NCBI RefSeq assembly: GCF_006385175.1
Contig: NZ_VFIY01000005.1
Location: 689,501 to 753,500 of the forward strand
From: Emcibacter nanhaiensis
Lineage (GTDB): Bacteria; Pseudomonadota; Alphaproteobacteria; Sphingomonadales; Emcibacteraceae
DNA: 64,000 nucleotides
Reading direction: 5' to 3'
Position numbers and translations under genes: made by a program. Each line of letters starts with the position of its first letter. Position 1 is the stretch's first letter. This document shows, in pieces, positions 45,186 to 54,903 of this stretch. The notes under the pieces are model-generated. The model was not told where the DNA came from, made no database searches, and was given only the letters and a program-made list of their open reading frames with translations.

Positions 45186-45202
45186 CCGAAATATTCGATC
45201 GG

Positions 45203-45502
45203 TTAACTGTTAGCGGCGGACGAATTGTTTGAGCGATAATCTTGTACCCGAGTTACCCTTAAGCCCATGAGTCCGTCGTTATCAATAGCTCTCTGCCAGG
45301 AAAGAAATTCTTCCACGGACAGAGTATATTTTTTACAGGCTTCCTCAAGAGACAGCAGTCCGCCTCTGACAGCGGCTACCACTTCCGCCTTCCGTCGAAC
45401 AACCCAACGTTTGGTGTTGGAAGGAGGAAGGTCGTCCAGCGTAAGAGGTTCGCCTGTCGGCCCCATAATGGATGCCGGTTGGATCTTATCATTTGTACTC
45501 AT
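45203..45502 (-). CDS. sciP: CtrA inhibitory protein SciP (DUF1153)
   Basis: 99 residues. The core IMGPTGEPLTLDDLPPSNTKRWVVRRKAEVVAAVRGGLL (split here only as a description: residues about 12-50) and SLEEACKKYTLSVEEFLSWQR are those of DUF1153, a helix-turn-helix protein. In Caulobacter SciP binds CtrA at promoters and blocks activation in G1 cells. Here it lies between fliF and flgE, both leftward. Upstream there is a TTAACC half-site (minus strand, near 45581-45586) and a GAATC CcrM-type site at 45513-45517. Confidence 0.93.
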   Translation of the reverse strand: MSTNDKIQPASIMGPTGEPLTLDDLPPSNTKRWVVRRKAEVVAAVRGGLLSLEEACKKYTLSVEEFLSWQRAIDNDGLMGLRVTRVQDYRSNNSSAANS

Positions 45503-45635
45503 TATAACACGAATCTCCGGTAACGTTTATTCACAGTCCGGAGGATACGCAAAGCTCTTTAAAAAATGCCTAATGAATTCGGTTAATTTGGGAAAAATAT
45601 TAGATAAATTTTTACGGAGTTGTCGGCGGAAAACC

Positions 45636-45670
45636 TAAAAAAAGCCGCCCTGTTGTGGGGGCGGCTTTTT
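45636..45670 (-). terminator. Intrinsic terminator of the fliK-flgD-flgE operon
   Basis: A 12-bp stem, AAAAAGCCGCCC (45639-45650) with GGGCGGCTTTTT (45659-45670), loop of eight; on the minus strand it ends in a run of seven T. It is 16 bases beyond the flgE stop. Confidence 0.92.
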
Positions 45671-45685
45671 CTAACTATATGATTT

Positions 45686-47044
45686 TTAACGTTTAATATT
45701 GTTCAATTCGCTCAGCATCTCGTCAGCTGTCGTGATGATCTTGGTGCTGGCCGAGAAGGCGCGCTGGGTCGTAATCAGCTCGGTGAACTCCTTCGACAGA
45801 TCTACCGTAGAGGCTTCCAGAGTGGACGGGGCCACGAAACCGGCGCCACCGGTACCGGCGATCTGCAGGGCAAATTCACCGGACTGGTCGGAAACCGTGT
45901 AGCTGTTGCCCTGGCGTCTGGTCAGACCATCCGGGTTCTGGAATACGGCCACCGGCAACTGGGCGACTTCACGGGTCAGGCCGTTGTCGAACAGGGCGGT
46001 GACCACGCCGTCTTCACCGATTGACACGCCGGTTACGTTGCCGAACACGGCGCCGTCAACGGAAGATGAAATCAGGGTGGACAGGCTGTCAAACTGGGTG
46101 AAGCCGTCGCCGGTGCCATCGGTTCCGAAATCGAATGTCAGGGTGCTGGGGTCCGCCAGGGCGCCGTTGGAGCCACTGGTTGTCCAGGTTACGCCGACCG
46201 GGTTCAGAAGAGCCGCACTGGTATTGCTCAGATCGATGGTACCGTCACTGTTGAAAGCCAGGGTACCGGTTGCGATCTGGCCGTTATGCAGGGGCGCTAC
46301 AGTGGAGACTTCAGCCGCCGGGTCGACGAACAATTCCACATGCCATTCGTTGGCGGTAGAGCTCTTCAGCGCTGCGATGGTAACCGTGTGGGCCGTTCCC
46401 AGGGAGTCATAAACTGTCACGTCGCGCTGGAAGTCCGACGTCACTGAACCGTCGGCCATGGAGAAGCCGGCCAGTCCTGTATAGGTAGCTTCCTGAGCGC
46501 TGATCGGCTGGGTGGACTGCAGGTTCGCCCTCAGGGTAACGGAAGTTGAGGCTTCCGCCGTACCGGTCAGCCCGGACACGTTAATGGGTTGCAGGGCGCT
46601 GATTTCCCTGTTCTGGGTAATCGTACCGTCAGAGGCGATCGGGAAGCCCATCAGATAAAGGCCGGCGGTGTTTTTCAGATAGCCTTCCTCATCGGGGGTG
46701 AATGATCCGGCCCGGGTAAAGCTGATGGAGCTGCTTTCCGTTACTGCAGAGGGCGTTTCGCCGACCACGAAGAAGCCGGCGCCGTCGATACTCAGGTCCG
46801 TGGCGGATGCGGAAGACTGCAGCAGGCCCTGGCGGCTGATCAGGCTCTGGGGGATGGATTGCACACCGCCGGGGGAATAGGATGTGGTGGAACGGGATTC
46901 CGTCACCAAGGTTGTGAAACTGGCCCGGGTTTCCTTGTATCCGATCGTGTTCACATTCACGATGTTGTCGGAAATCATGCCCAGCGCGCTGCTATAGGCG
47001 CTCAGGCCGGAAACTCCGGAATAGAGTGAAGCGTAAAGACTCAT
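45686..47044 (-). CDS. flgE: Flagellar hook protein FlgE
   Basis: 452 residues. The N terminus MSLYASLYSGVSGLSAYSSALGMISDNIVNVNTIGYK is the rod/hook-family signature (about residues 1-37, helical D0 domain), and the C terminus ends in the matching helix (STVDLSKEFTELITTQRAFSAS). The variable centre forms the hook surface. A GC-rich hairpin (47065-47079) stands between flgD and flgE. Last gene of a fliK-flgD-flgE operon. Confidence 0.94.
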   Translation of the reverse strand: MSLYASLYSGVSGLSAYSSALGMISDNIVNVNTIGYKETRASFTTLVTESRSTTSYSPGGVQSIPQSLISRQGLLQSSASATDLSIDGAGFFVVGETPSAVTESSSISFTRAGSFTPDEEGYLKNTAGLYLMGFPIASDGTITQNREISALQPINVSGLTGTAEASTSVTLRANLQSTQPISAQEATYTGLAGFSMADGSVTSDFQRDVTVYDSLGTAHTVTIAALKSSTANEWHVELFVDPAAEVSTVAPLHNGQIATGTLAFNSDGTIDLSNTSAALLNPVGVTWTTSGSNGALADPSTLTFDFGTDGTGDGFTQFDSLSTLISSSVDGAVFGNVTGVSIGEDGVVTALFDNGLTREVAQLPVAVFQNPDGLTRRQGNSYTVSDQSGEFALQIAGTGGAGFVAPSTLEASTVDLSKEFTELITTQRAFSASTKIITTADEMLSELNNIKR

Positions 47045-47151
47045 GCCATTACTCCTGTTTATGGGCTGCCGGGGGCAGCGGGTTAATCTTTTCGAGTGAT
47101 GCGTTTCACGCGTTCCATCCTGATGTCTTCTTCACCAGAGTTTGTTTTTGG

Positions 47152-47868
47152 TTATTCTGTTGTTGTGTCAGAGGAGGAGGTATCCTCCGTTGTCTGAGTG
47201 TTAGTGCCGCTGTCAGCGACCTCGACCTGCTTTACAGCAAGGACATTTTCCGGTGCCAGGATGATGCCATTGGCGGCGAGGTAGGGCAGGCCGCCAATGT
47301 TCTCAATACTGGTCACTTTGCCGACCGAGTAGATATTGGTCGCAATGCCCGTTTCCCCTGTGGTGGCCGAAACGGTCAGGGTGTAAATTCCCTCGGTTGT
47401 TCCCTCCGGAACGTCCCAGGAAAACTCATGAAGGCCGGGGTCAGTTTCGCCGTATCCTTCGTAGACCACGTCGCCGGTTTCATCATCGGTAACGGTGATC
47501 TTGGTGGTGTCTGCCGTGCTGTCCACGGTATATTCCCATTTCACCTTGCCGTCATAAACGCCGGCTTTGGGAGTCTCGACGGTGATTTCCTTGCCCAGAT
47601 AGGAGACCGCGTCGCTGGCGCTCTGGCTGTTCATCTGGCTGATCAGGGTTTCCAGGTTTTTGTTGGCGGCAATCTGTTGTTCCACGCCGGTAAAGGAAAC
47701 AAGTTGCTGGGTGAACTCGTTGGAGTCCAGCGGGTCCAGCGGATCCTGATACTGCAGCTGGGTTGTCAGCAGGGCCAGAAAGTCATCAAAGTCCGAAGCC
47801 AGTTTCTGGTCTGCTGACTGGGCTGCCGATGTTGTTGATGCCGATGTGGCAGAAGTTACTTCTGACAT
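47152..47868 (-). CDS. flgD: Hook assembly scaffold protein FlgD
   Basis: 238 residues: N-terminal FLALLTTQLQYQDPLDPLDSNEFTQQLVSFTGVEQQ (about residues 28-64) is the FlgD export/capping signature, followed by a tudor-like/FnIII core (GVYDGKVKWEYTV; GLHEFSWDVPEG). FlgD caps the growing hook. 13 bases behind fliK. Confidence 0.94.
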   Translation of the reverse strand: MSEVTSATSASTTSAAQSADQKLASDFDDFLALLTTQLQYQDPLDPLDSNEFTQQLVSFTGVEQQIAANKNLETLISQMNSQSASDAVSYLGKEITVETPKAGVYDGKVKWEYTVDSTADTTKITVTDDETGDVVYEGYGETDPGLHEFSWDVPEGTTEGIYTLTVSATTGETGIATNIYSVGKVTSIENIGGLPYLAANGIILAPENVLAVKQVEVADSGTNTQTTEDTSSSDTTTE

Positions 47869-47881
47869 TTATTCATCCTTG

Positions 47882-49789
47882 TTAAACACTGATATCCAGG
47901 CCGCTGTTACTGACGTTGACGGCAATAATTTCTGCCGGTGCCAGGTCATCTTCAGCCTGTATGTCGTCACCGCTGGCAAATCCACTGTCCGGATTGCCAA
48001 AGCCGTTACCATTGCCGGCCTGCTGCCGGAGATTGAAGTTCAGGTTCCCCTGATCCATGTTAAATCCTGCATTCCCGAGCATCCTGCTCAGGGTATGCTG
48101 GTCCCGTTGCAGCAGATGCAGGGTTTTTTCATTGTCAACCGTCAGGGTCGTCATCATCTTGCCGTCGGCGGCGAAATCCATTTTGACATCAACCTGACCA
48201 AGCTCGGCGGGGTGCAGCTGTACCCGGAAGGTGCTTTTGCCGTTGGCCATATGGCGGCTGACCGCGGCCAGGATCTGATCGGCTGCCGCCTGAGCAGAGG
48301 CGAGACCGTTTTGCAGGATGGTGCCGCTGTGCTGCAGGCCGGTAGAGGCTGCTTCCTGAACAACAAGATTATGGGCGCCAACGACAAGCTGCTGTCCCAT
48401 GTTGAGATTATGTGTGGCCGCTGCTGTCTTGCTGGCAAGGCTGTCGAGCGGCGTCTTCTGCAGGAGGGCAAACTGCTCCCCGGCGGGTTTGGCGGCCGTG
48501 GGTTCTGTTTGTCCGCTGCTGCCGGCCGCATCTCCTGAAGCGGCTTTTGCAACACCGTCCCTGTTATCGGCTGCTGCGGCCGCCAGGTTTTTGTTTTCGC
48601 GATTATCCTGTGGCTGGCCGTTGCTATTCTGTTGCCTGTTGCCACTGCGGCTGCTGTCGACCGGTACAGTTTCATCACCGGTGGGCGCGCCGGTCCTGCT
48701 GTCCGCCTCGGCACGACTTGCCACTTGTTTTTCCGCGGGGGCTTGAGTGGCGGCGACGGCGACATCGGAAAGGTCTTCCTCATTATCATCGCTTTCGGAT
48801 GGTTTCGAAGAAGTATCTTTTTTGGCTTCAGCATGGGATGCCGGGGTAAGCGGCGCCGCGGGCTCATCGTTGGAAGCATCTGCGACCTCTACAGGGGGTT
48901 CGGCAGGGCTTTCCTTGTCACTGTCTTTGGTGTCGGCAACTTGTTTCCCAGGCCCAGATTTCTCTTCAGACGCGCGACCGGTGCCTCTTTCTTCTTTATC
49001 GGCAATAACCGTATCGGTATCATCAACAGCCGCTTTAGGTGATACTTCGGCCTGTTGTTTTGCCGGGGCGGGGTCCGTTTCGGGCTCAGTGGTTCCCTGA
49101 GCAGCCTGTTCCGCGGGAGCTTCGGCATTTTTCTGGGGCGCTTTCTCGTCGGACGCGGCAGCGGCCTGTACCTGTTTACCTTCCGCGCTGTTTTCCTGAC
49201 CGGATGCGGCACCGTCGGAGACGGCAACCTGTTTGCCGTCCTCTGCAGTTGTCTGGGCCTCAGGCGCGGCATCAGCCTTTAGCCCAGCGCCGGGCTGCCC
49301 GGCCGCTTCCGGCGGCGCGTCGTCCGCCACACCATCAACCGCAGCGTCCGGCAGTTCTTCCGGTGAGGCGGTCGGTGTCTGGTCCGGGCTGGCAATGCCG
49401 GGCGATGTTTTGGATTTGCCGGTTTCTTTATTAAAGAGGGCAACTTCTTCCGCCTGGTCGGCTTTTGCTGCGGGATTTTCAGCAGCCTGTTCCTTCGGTG
49501 CCTCGGCAGATGCGTTTTCTGTTGGGGCGGTTTTGCCTTCAGCCGTCTTTTTTGCGGGGGCGGTTGTTTGTTCCGCTGTCTCGGAGGCACCGTCGTTCCG
49601 GGCCTCCGGCGCGGCCTTGGTCTCTTTTTTAGACGGGGCTGCGGCTTTGGCGTTTTCTTCAGACACATACTGACCAAACAGACCTTTGGTCTCCTGGTCA
49701 GCGCCAGAGGCATGGGAACCGCCACCTGAGCGGGAGGTGGTGGCGCCGGCGGCCTGCAGGGCATTATATATGTCTGTACCAGATGTCAT
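47882..49789 (-). CDS. fliK: Flagellar hook-length control protein FliK
   Basis: 635 residues. The first about 470 residues are low-complexity Ala/Glu/Pro/Lys-rich, expected for the molecular ruler. The C-terminal domain has the canonical motif FRVQLHPAELGQVDVKMDF followed by TLHLLQRDQHTLSRMLGNAGF and a Gln/Asn-rich tail. FliK measures the hook and switches export specificity. First gene of fliK-flgD-flgE; a sigma-54-type promoter ends 35 bases before its ATG. Confidence 0.92.
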   Translation of the reverse strand: MTSGTDIYNALQAAGATTSRSGGGSHASGADQETKGLFGQYVSEENAKAAAPSKKETKAAPEARNDGASETAEQTTAPAKKTAEGKTAPTENASAEAPKEQAAENPAAKADQAEEVALFNKETGKSKTSPGIASPDQTPTASPEELPDAAVDGVADDAPPEAAGQPGAGLKADAAPEAQTTAEDGKQVAVSDGAASGQENSAEGKQVQAAAASDEKAPQKNAEAPAEQAAQGTTEPETDPAPAKQQAEVSPKAAVDDTDTVIADKEERGTGRASEEKSGPGKQVADTKDSDKESPAEPPVEVADASNDEPAAPLTPASHAEAKKDTSSKPSESDDNEEDLSDVAVAATQAPAEKQVASRAEADSRTGAPTGDETVPVDSSRSGNRQQNSNGQPQDNRENKNLAAAAADNRDGVAKAASGDAAGSSGQTEPTAAKPAGEQFALLQKTPLDSLASKTAAATHNLNMGQQLVVGAHNLVVQEAASTGLQHSGTILQNGLASAQAAADQILAAVSRHMANGKSTFRVQLHPAELGQVDVKMDFAADGKMMTTLTVDNEKTLHLLQRDQHTLSRMLGNAGFNMDQGNLNFNLRQQAGNGNGFGNPDSGFASGDDIQAEDDLAPAEIIAVNVSNSGLDISV

Positions 49790-49823
49790 TTTTTACCTGT
49801 CAAAATTGTCCACCCGGTTACTA

Positions 49824-49839
49824 AGCAAGAAGCGGGCCA
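49824..49839 (-). promoter_or_regulatory. Sigma-54-type promoter for fliK-flgD-flgE
   Basis: On the minus strand TGGCCC, five bases, TTGCT: the -24 GG and -12 GC are at the required spacing (consensus TGGCAC-N5-TTGCW; 1 mismatch). It is about 35 bases before the fliK ATG. FlbD, encoded in the neighbouring operon, is the likely activator. Confidence 0.7.
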
Positions 49840-50034
49840 AGTTTTTCAAAAAAATAACCCATTGAAAAATAAGAGTTAAATATTTTCCCGTTCTTCCGGG
49901 CAGGTGATGCCGGGGCAAAAGATTCCGTCAAGGGGACAGATTTTTCCTCCTGCATGTTTCTTGAGGGGGATTTTCTTGCAGGAGCCCCGCCGTTCCCCCG
50001 GAATTCATCGCAGTCCGGGGGCGGTTTCACAAAC

Positions 50035-50050
50035 TGGCCCCATCTTTGCA
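50035..50050 (+). promoter_or_regulatory. Sigma-54-type promoter for flgK-flgL
   Basis: TGGCCC (50035-50040), five bases, TTGCA (50046-50050): same form as the divergent site at 49824-49839, one mismatch to consensus. The predicted 5' leader before flgK is about 210 bases, with two hairpins (around 50196-50213 and 50219-50234). The rest of 49790-50271 has no gene. Confidence 0.65.
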
Positions 50051-50271
50051 TATAGACAGGGTGAGATGAAAAAGATCCGGACTAACAGAGCAGATGCTCT
50101 TTTCGGTGACTTTATATTAAATGTATTAGTTTCAAAGGGTTGTTGGAATTTTCATGGAAATGAAAAGACGTTACAGGAAAAGTGACCAGGCCGGGCAGGA
50201 GGCAAAAAACTCCTCTCGGGGGAAAGCTTTTCCCACTGATTGTGACAATCCAGGCGAACCGGAGGTGCTGA

Positions 50272-52383
50272 ATGTCGATAAATAATATCATCAGTACAGC
50301 CTTGACGGGACTGTATGTAAACCAGTCCGCCCTGTCGGTGACATCCAACAATGTGGCGAACGTGAATACGCCCGGCTATTCGCGCCAGGTGGTCCAGCAG
50401 GAAGCCTTTGTTACCGGGACGCAGTCCGGCGGCGTCAAAATTTCCGGCATTGAAAGGGTGATTGATCAGTTCCTGGTGGCGGCGACCTATGATGCCTCCT
50501 CGCAATATGGCCGGTATGAGGTTGAAAATGCTTTTCATGACCGGATACAGGCGTTTCTCGGACGTCCCGATGAGAATGCCTCCCTGCCCGGGGAACTGGA
50601 TGCGATTTTTGCCTCCCTGTCTGACCTGGCGCTGAACCCGCTTTCCACCGTGCTCAAGGAAAATACCCTGACGGCCATTGACCAGTTGGGGACCGACCTC
50701 GGCACACTGGCCAGCAATGTTCAGCAATTGCGGCAGGATGCCAGCGAGCAGATTTCACAGGCTGTTGCCGAGATTAACTCCCTGCTGGAGCGCATTGACA
50801 GCCTCAATCCCCTGATTATCCGGGAAACGGTGACCGGCGGAAATGCCGGCTCGCTGCTTGAGCAGCGGGCCCAGGCTCTGTCCGACCTTTCCGAACTGGT
50901 TGACATCAGTATTCGCGATACCGGTGACGGCGGCATCGCGGTCACCACCTCGACCGGGGTCAGCCTGGTGGGCCAGACCGGCTTCCGGCTTGTGTATGAG
51001 GCGCCGGGGACGGTCACCTCTTCCACTCCCTTTTCAGCGATTACTGTGCACAAGGTGGATCGCACCACAGGCGCTCTGTCTGCAAGCGGAGTAGAGCTTG
51101 ATGGTGATGTTCATGGAGGCAAGCTCAAGGGATTGCTTACGCTCCGGGACAAGGAACTGCCGGAAATTGCCGAACAGCTTGGCAATCTCGGGGCGGAGTT
51201 TGTGGACGAGATTAACCGCATTCACAATGAAAGCTCAGCGGTCCCGGCGCCGGATGTCCTGACCGGTAATAATGTCGGCCTGATCGGCACAGATCCGCAC
51301 GGCTTCACCGGCGAGGCGATTTTCGCCATCACCGACGCCAACGGAGACCTGGTCAACAGCGTCACTATCGATTTCGGGGCCATCGGCGGCACCATCAATG
51401 ATGTCATTGCCGCGGTAAATGCCGGTCTCGGCGGGGATGCGACCCTGGCCCTGACCAATGGCGTGATGAGCTTCACTTCCAACGTGGCCGGACAGGGGGT
51501 CTCCATCTCCCAGCTTGACGGTAATCCCAGCGATCGTGCCGGGCGCGGGTTCTCCCACTTTTTCGGCCTGAACGATCTGGTGGAAACCAGCGTTCCGGCT
51601 CATTACGAGACCGGGGTCAGCGGCGCTGATAACCATGAATTTGCCGCCGGCGGCACCGTGCATCTGCAGTTGAACGACGAGGACGGTCTGATGCTCGAGG
51701 AATATACCTTGACCATTGGCGGCGCCTCATTCAATGATCTTTTGGCCGACCTGAATGCCAGCCCGCTGTCGACCTATGTAACTTTCTCCCTGTCTGCCAA
51801 CGGCGAACTGCAGATGACTGAAAATGCGGCGGGACGCGATCTTTCCGTGCATGTCAAAAGCGACAGCACCGCCCGGGGTACCACCGGTGTGCCGATCTCA
51901 ACTTTCTTCGGCATCGGCGATGAATTTGTCGCAGATGCTGCGCTCGGCCTGCAGGTCAGAAGCCATATTTCCGAGAATGCGTCCCTCTTTTCAACGGCGC
52001 GCCTGGACCAGACGGCTCTGGTCGGCGACAACGCCCTGAGCATCGGTGACCAGGACGGGGTCCAGGCGCTTCTGGCGCTCGAGGATACAATTTTCAGTTT
52101 CCGCCAGGCCGGCGGGCTGAGTTCCATGGATGTCAGCCTGTCCCAATATGCCACCTCCATTCTGTCCGACCTTGGCCTGCGGGCCGACATGGCGGAAGGG
52201 TTTGCCACAGACAATGAAGCCCTGACCACCCAGTTGAAGCAGAAATCCATGGATATTTCCGGGGTAAACCTGGATGAGGAATTGGCCAACATGATTATTT
52301 ACCAGAATGCCTACAGCGCTGCGGCGCGGGTACTGCAGTCCGCGCAGGAGGTCTATGACTCTCTGCTGGCCGCGTTCCTGTAG
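50272..52383 (+). CDS. flgK: Flagellar hook-associated protein 1
   Basis: 703 residues. The N terminus (SINNIISTALTGLYVNQSAL, then SNNVANVNTPGYSRQ) is the FlgK rod/hook-type D0 signature and the C terminus (NLDEELANMIIYQNAYSAAARVLQ) is the matching partner helix. Longer than enterobacterial FlgK because of an inserted variable central region (about 300-580). Start ATG follows GGAGG by six bases. It joins hook and filament together with FlgL. Confidence 0.94.
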   Translation: MSINNIISTALTGLYVNQSALSVTSNNVANVNTPGYSRQVVQQEAFVTGTQSGGVKISGIERVIDQFLVAATYDASSQYGRYEVENAFHDRIQAFLGRPDENASLPGELDAIFASLSDLALNPLSTVLKENTLTAIDQLGTDLGTLASNVQQLRQDASEQISQAVAEINSLLERIDSLNPLIIRETVTGGNAGSLLEQRAQALSDLSELVDISIRDTGDGGIAVTTSTGVSLVGQTGFRLVYEAPGTVTSSTPFSAITVHKVDRTTGALSASGVELDGDVHGGKLKGLLTLRDKELPEIAEQLGNLGAEFVDEINRIHNESSAVPAPDVLTGNNVGLIGTDPHGFTGEAIFAITDANGDLVNSVTIDFGAIGGTINDVIAAVNAGLGGDATLALTNGVMSFTSNVAGQGVSISQLDGNPSDRAGRGFSHFFGLNDLVETSVPAHYETGVSGADNHEFAAGGTVHLQLNDEDGLMLEEYTLTIGGASFNDLLADLNASPLSTYVTFSLSANGELQMTENAAGRDLSVHVKSDSTARGTTGVPISTFFGIGDEFVADAALGLQVRSHISENASLFSTARLDQTALVGDNALSIGDQDGVQALLALEDTIFSFRQAGGLSSMDVSLSQYATSILSDLGLRADMAEGFATDNEALTTQLKQKSMDISGVNLDEELANMIIYQNAYSAAARVLQSAQEVYDSLLAAFL

Positions 52384-52414
52384 GTTTCCGGATGATTGAG
52401 AGCAGGAAAAGACA

Positions 52415-53338
52415 ATGACACGTGTATCCAGTTTTGGTCATCAGCAAGTGATGCTTTCCGGGTTGTTGAACAACCAGGAAAAAGTCTTCACCGGCCAGCT
52501 GACCATCAACACCGGCAAGAAAGAGCTCGAATACAAAGGATTCGCCACCGAGCTGAACACCCTGCTCGGGGCGAAAAATGCCTTGACCCGGACCCAGAGC
52601 TTCATCGGCTCGGCGGAATATGTGCAGCGCCAGCTCGATACCAACGATGTCCAGTTGAACGCCCTGGTAGATAATGCCAACAATGTCCGCGAGGCGGTGT
52701 TGAACGCCATCGCCATGGACGAGACTTTCGCCCTTGGGGAAACCTTGCGCGAAGCTTTCTCCTCCATGGTCAGCGCGCTCAATACCAATATCGGCGGGGT
52801 GCATATTTTCAGCGGCGCCCGTACCGATGTGCCGCCGGTGAACAGCTCTGATCTGGCGGACCTGGTGGCGGCGGCCTCCGCCGCTGACATGTTTGAAAAT
52901 GACAGCCGCATTCCTACCGCCAAGATCGGCCAGAATACCGACGTCCAGTATGGCATTCTGGCGGAGGATGTGGCCGGCGATATTTTCGCCGCGCTCAAGA
53001 ATCTTGCCGATTTTGATGCCGGCGGCTTCGGCCCGATCGACGGGCCGCTGACGACGGTACAAAGGACATTCCTGGAAGGTGAACTTTCCACGTTGGATAA
53101 CGCCATCGATACGCTGCAGCTGTTTGTGGCCCGCAACGGCAACCGTCAGGCCTCAGTCGAGGAAATGATTAGCCAGCATGCGGATGAAGAAGCTTTCCTG
53201 GAGACCTTTATCTCCGATATCGAGGATGCGGACCTGGCCGAGGCCATTACCAACCTGGAAAATGACCAGGTGGCGTTGCAGGCCTCCTATGAGATTACCT
53301 CGCAGCTGTCCCAGCTCAGCCTGCTGAACTTCATCTGA
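52415..53338 (+). CDS. flgL: Flagellar hook-associated protein 3
   Basis: 307 residues, flagellin-like ends: N-terminal TRVSSFGHQQVMLSGLLNNQEKV with helical heptads and C-terminal DLAEAITNLENDQVALQASY followed by LSQLSLLNFI, the typical flagellin-family C-terminal helix. It forms the second junction layer. 31 bases after flgK. No flagellin (fliC) gene is in the window. Confidence 0.93.
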   Translation: MTRVSSFGHQQVMLSGLLNNQEKVFTGQLTINTGKKELEYKGFATELNTLLGAKNALTRTQSFIGSAEYVQRQLDTNDVQLNALVDNANNVREAVLNAIAMDETFALGETLREAFSSMVSALNTNIGGVHIFSGARTDVPPVNSSDLADLVAAASAADMFENDSRIPTAKIGQNTDVQYGILAEDVAGDIFAALKNLADFDAGGFGPIDGPLTTVQRTFLEGELSTLDNAIDTLQLFVARNGNRQASVEEMISQHADEEAFLETFISDIEDADLAEAITNLENDQVALQASYEITSQLSQLSLLNFI

Positions 53339-53349
53339 TTGGGGCGGTG

Positions 53350-53372
53350 AAGGGCCAAAACCGGCTCTTTTA
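53350..53372 (+). terminator. Weak terminator after flgL
   Basis: AAGGGCC pairs with GGCTCTT (one wobble) around a 6-base loop, then TTTACG. Short stem and short T tract, so only moderate support. Confidence 0.4.
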
Positions 53373-53419
53373 CGCGCTTTCCCCTTGAAGTCGGGCAGGG
53401 GATGCTATATCTGCCCCTT

Positions 53420-54631
53420 ATGAACACTGTGTCAGACACATATCTGCCCGGGGCGGCAAGCCTCGCCGACGCGCCCGTCAATTCCCAAGTGAATTCCCCC
53501 GTGAATTCTTTGGGCGTGGCCAAACCCGTGTCCGAGACCCGGGTGGTGGTGGCCATGTCCGGCGGCGTCGACAGCTCCGTGGTTGCCGCGCTCCTCAAAG
53601 AGGAGGGCTATGATGTGATCGGCATTACCCTGCAGCTTTATGATCACGGGGTGGCGGTGCAGAAAAAAGGCGCCTGCTGCGCCGGCCAGGACATCCATGA
53701 TGCGCGCCGGGTCGCCGAAGCGATCGACATTCCCCATTATGTGCTGGATTACGAGAGCCGCTTCAAGGACAGCGTGATGGAGGAGTTTGCCGACAGCTAT
53801 ATCCGCGGCGAAACCCCGATCCCCTGCGTGCGCTGTAACCAGGAAGTGAAATTCAAGGATTTGCTGGATACGGCCCGGGACCTGGGCGCCGACGTGATGG
53901 CCACCGGCCATTATGTGCGACAAAGAGTCGAGGACGGCCGGGTAACGCTGGAACGGGCGGTGGACCGGAACCGCGACCAGAGCTATTTCCTGTTCGCCAC
54001 CACCCAGGAGCAGCTGGATTTCATCCGCTTTCCCCTGGGCGGTATGGAAAAGGACGAGGTCAGGAAACTGGCGGCGAAATACGGCCTCGAAGTCGCGGCC
54101 AAGCCGGACAGCCAGGATATCTGTTTCGTGCCCGACGGCAGTTACGTCAGCGTCATTGAACGGCTGCGTCCCGGGGCCAGTGAGCCGGGCGAGATTGTCG
54201 ATCTCGACGGCCGGGTGCTGGGTGAACACAAGGGCATCATTCATTATACCATCGGCCAGCGCCGCGGCATCGGCATCGGCGGCGGCGACCCGCTCTATGT
54301 GATCAAGCTCGATCCGGACAACGCCCGGGTCATTGTCGGGCCGAAGGAGGCGCTGGAAATCACCCGGCTCGAGCTCCGGGAAGTGAACTGGATCGGCGGC
54401 CGCGAGATCCCGGAAGAAGGCATCGAGGTCATGGCCAAGGTGCGCTCGACCCGCCCGCCGGTCAAAGCCCGGTTGTACCCGGTCCGGGACGGCGTCGCCC
54501 GCATCGACCTGCTGGTGCCGGAAAAGGGCGTGTCCGCCGGCCAGGCCTGCGTCTTTTATGACGGGGAGCGGGTGCTCGGCGGCGGCTGGATCAGGCGCGC
54601 GCTCGCCGACTGGGAACAGGATGCGGCCTGA
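53420..54631 (+). CDS. mnmA: tRNA-specific 2-thiouridylase
   Basis: About 403 residues. It thiolates U34 of Glu, Gln and Lys tRNAs. Counted from an ATG at 53402, the PP-loop SGGVDSS is at 53-59, the two catalytic cysteines at C145 ([11 protein letters not shown]) and C241 ([11 protein letters not shown]). The start is unclear: ATG 53402 abuts AGGGG, ATG 53420 has no ribosome-binding site, and homologues seem to begin near GTG 53501 (VNSLG). Just before SGGVDSS there are three 12-base tandem copies of the form GTSAATTCY (about 53477-53512), each coding for VNS. Confidence 0.93.
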   Translation: MNTVSDTYLPGAASLADAPVNSQVNSPVNSLGVAKPVSETRVVVAMSGGVDSSVVAALLKEEGYDVIGITLQLYDHGVAVQKKGACCAGQDIHDARRVAEAIDIPHYVLDYESRFKDSVMEEFADSYIRGETPIPCVRCNQEVKFKDLLDTARDLGADVMATGHYVRQRVEDGRVTLERAVDRNRDQSYFLFATTQEQLDFIRFPLGGMEKDEVRKLAAKYGLEVAAKPDSQDICFVPDGSYVSVIERLRPGASEPGEIVDLDGRVLGEHKGIIHYTIGQRRGIGIGGGDPLYVIKLDPDNARVIVGPKEALEITRLELREVNWIGGREIPEEGIEVMAKVRSTRPPVKARLYPVRDGVARIDLLVPEKGVSAGQACVFYDGERVLGGGWIRRALADWEQDAA

Positions 54632-54727
54632 GGCTCCTGTCGGGGCCAAAAAATGCCGATTTCGGGTAAAAAGATAATTGACTATAGGGCGGGCAGGTTA
54701 TATACCCCTGCAAGTCCATTCGACCGG

Positions 54728-54804
54728 GGCGGAGTAGCTCAGCTGGTTAGAGCAGCGGAATCATAATCCGCGTGTCGGGGGTTCAAGTCCCTCCTCCGCT
54801 ACCA
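54728..54804 (+). tRNA. tRNA with CAU anticodon (elongator Met)
   Basis: 77 bases: acceptor GGCGGAG with CTCCGCT (first pair G-U), U8-A9, D stem GCTC/GAGC, anticodon stem GCGGA/TCCGC with loop ATCATAA (anticodon CAT), T stem and loop GGGGGTTCAAGTCCC, encoded CCA end. The lack of a C1-A72 mismatch argues against initiator tRNA. A CAU anticodon can also be the lysidine-modified Ile tRNA, but the body looks like alphaproteobacterial elongator tRNA-Met. Confidence 0.93.
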
Positions 54805-54903
54805 AATTCCTGAAAAGTTTATTTTATTCCTTGCCAGGCTGGCCTGATGTTTCAGAGTGCCAGGGCGATCGCTTGCGTCTTTGGGGCAGGACCTTCCCGA
54901 ATT

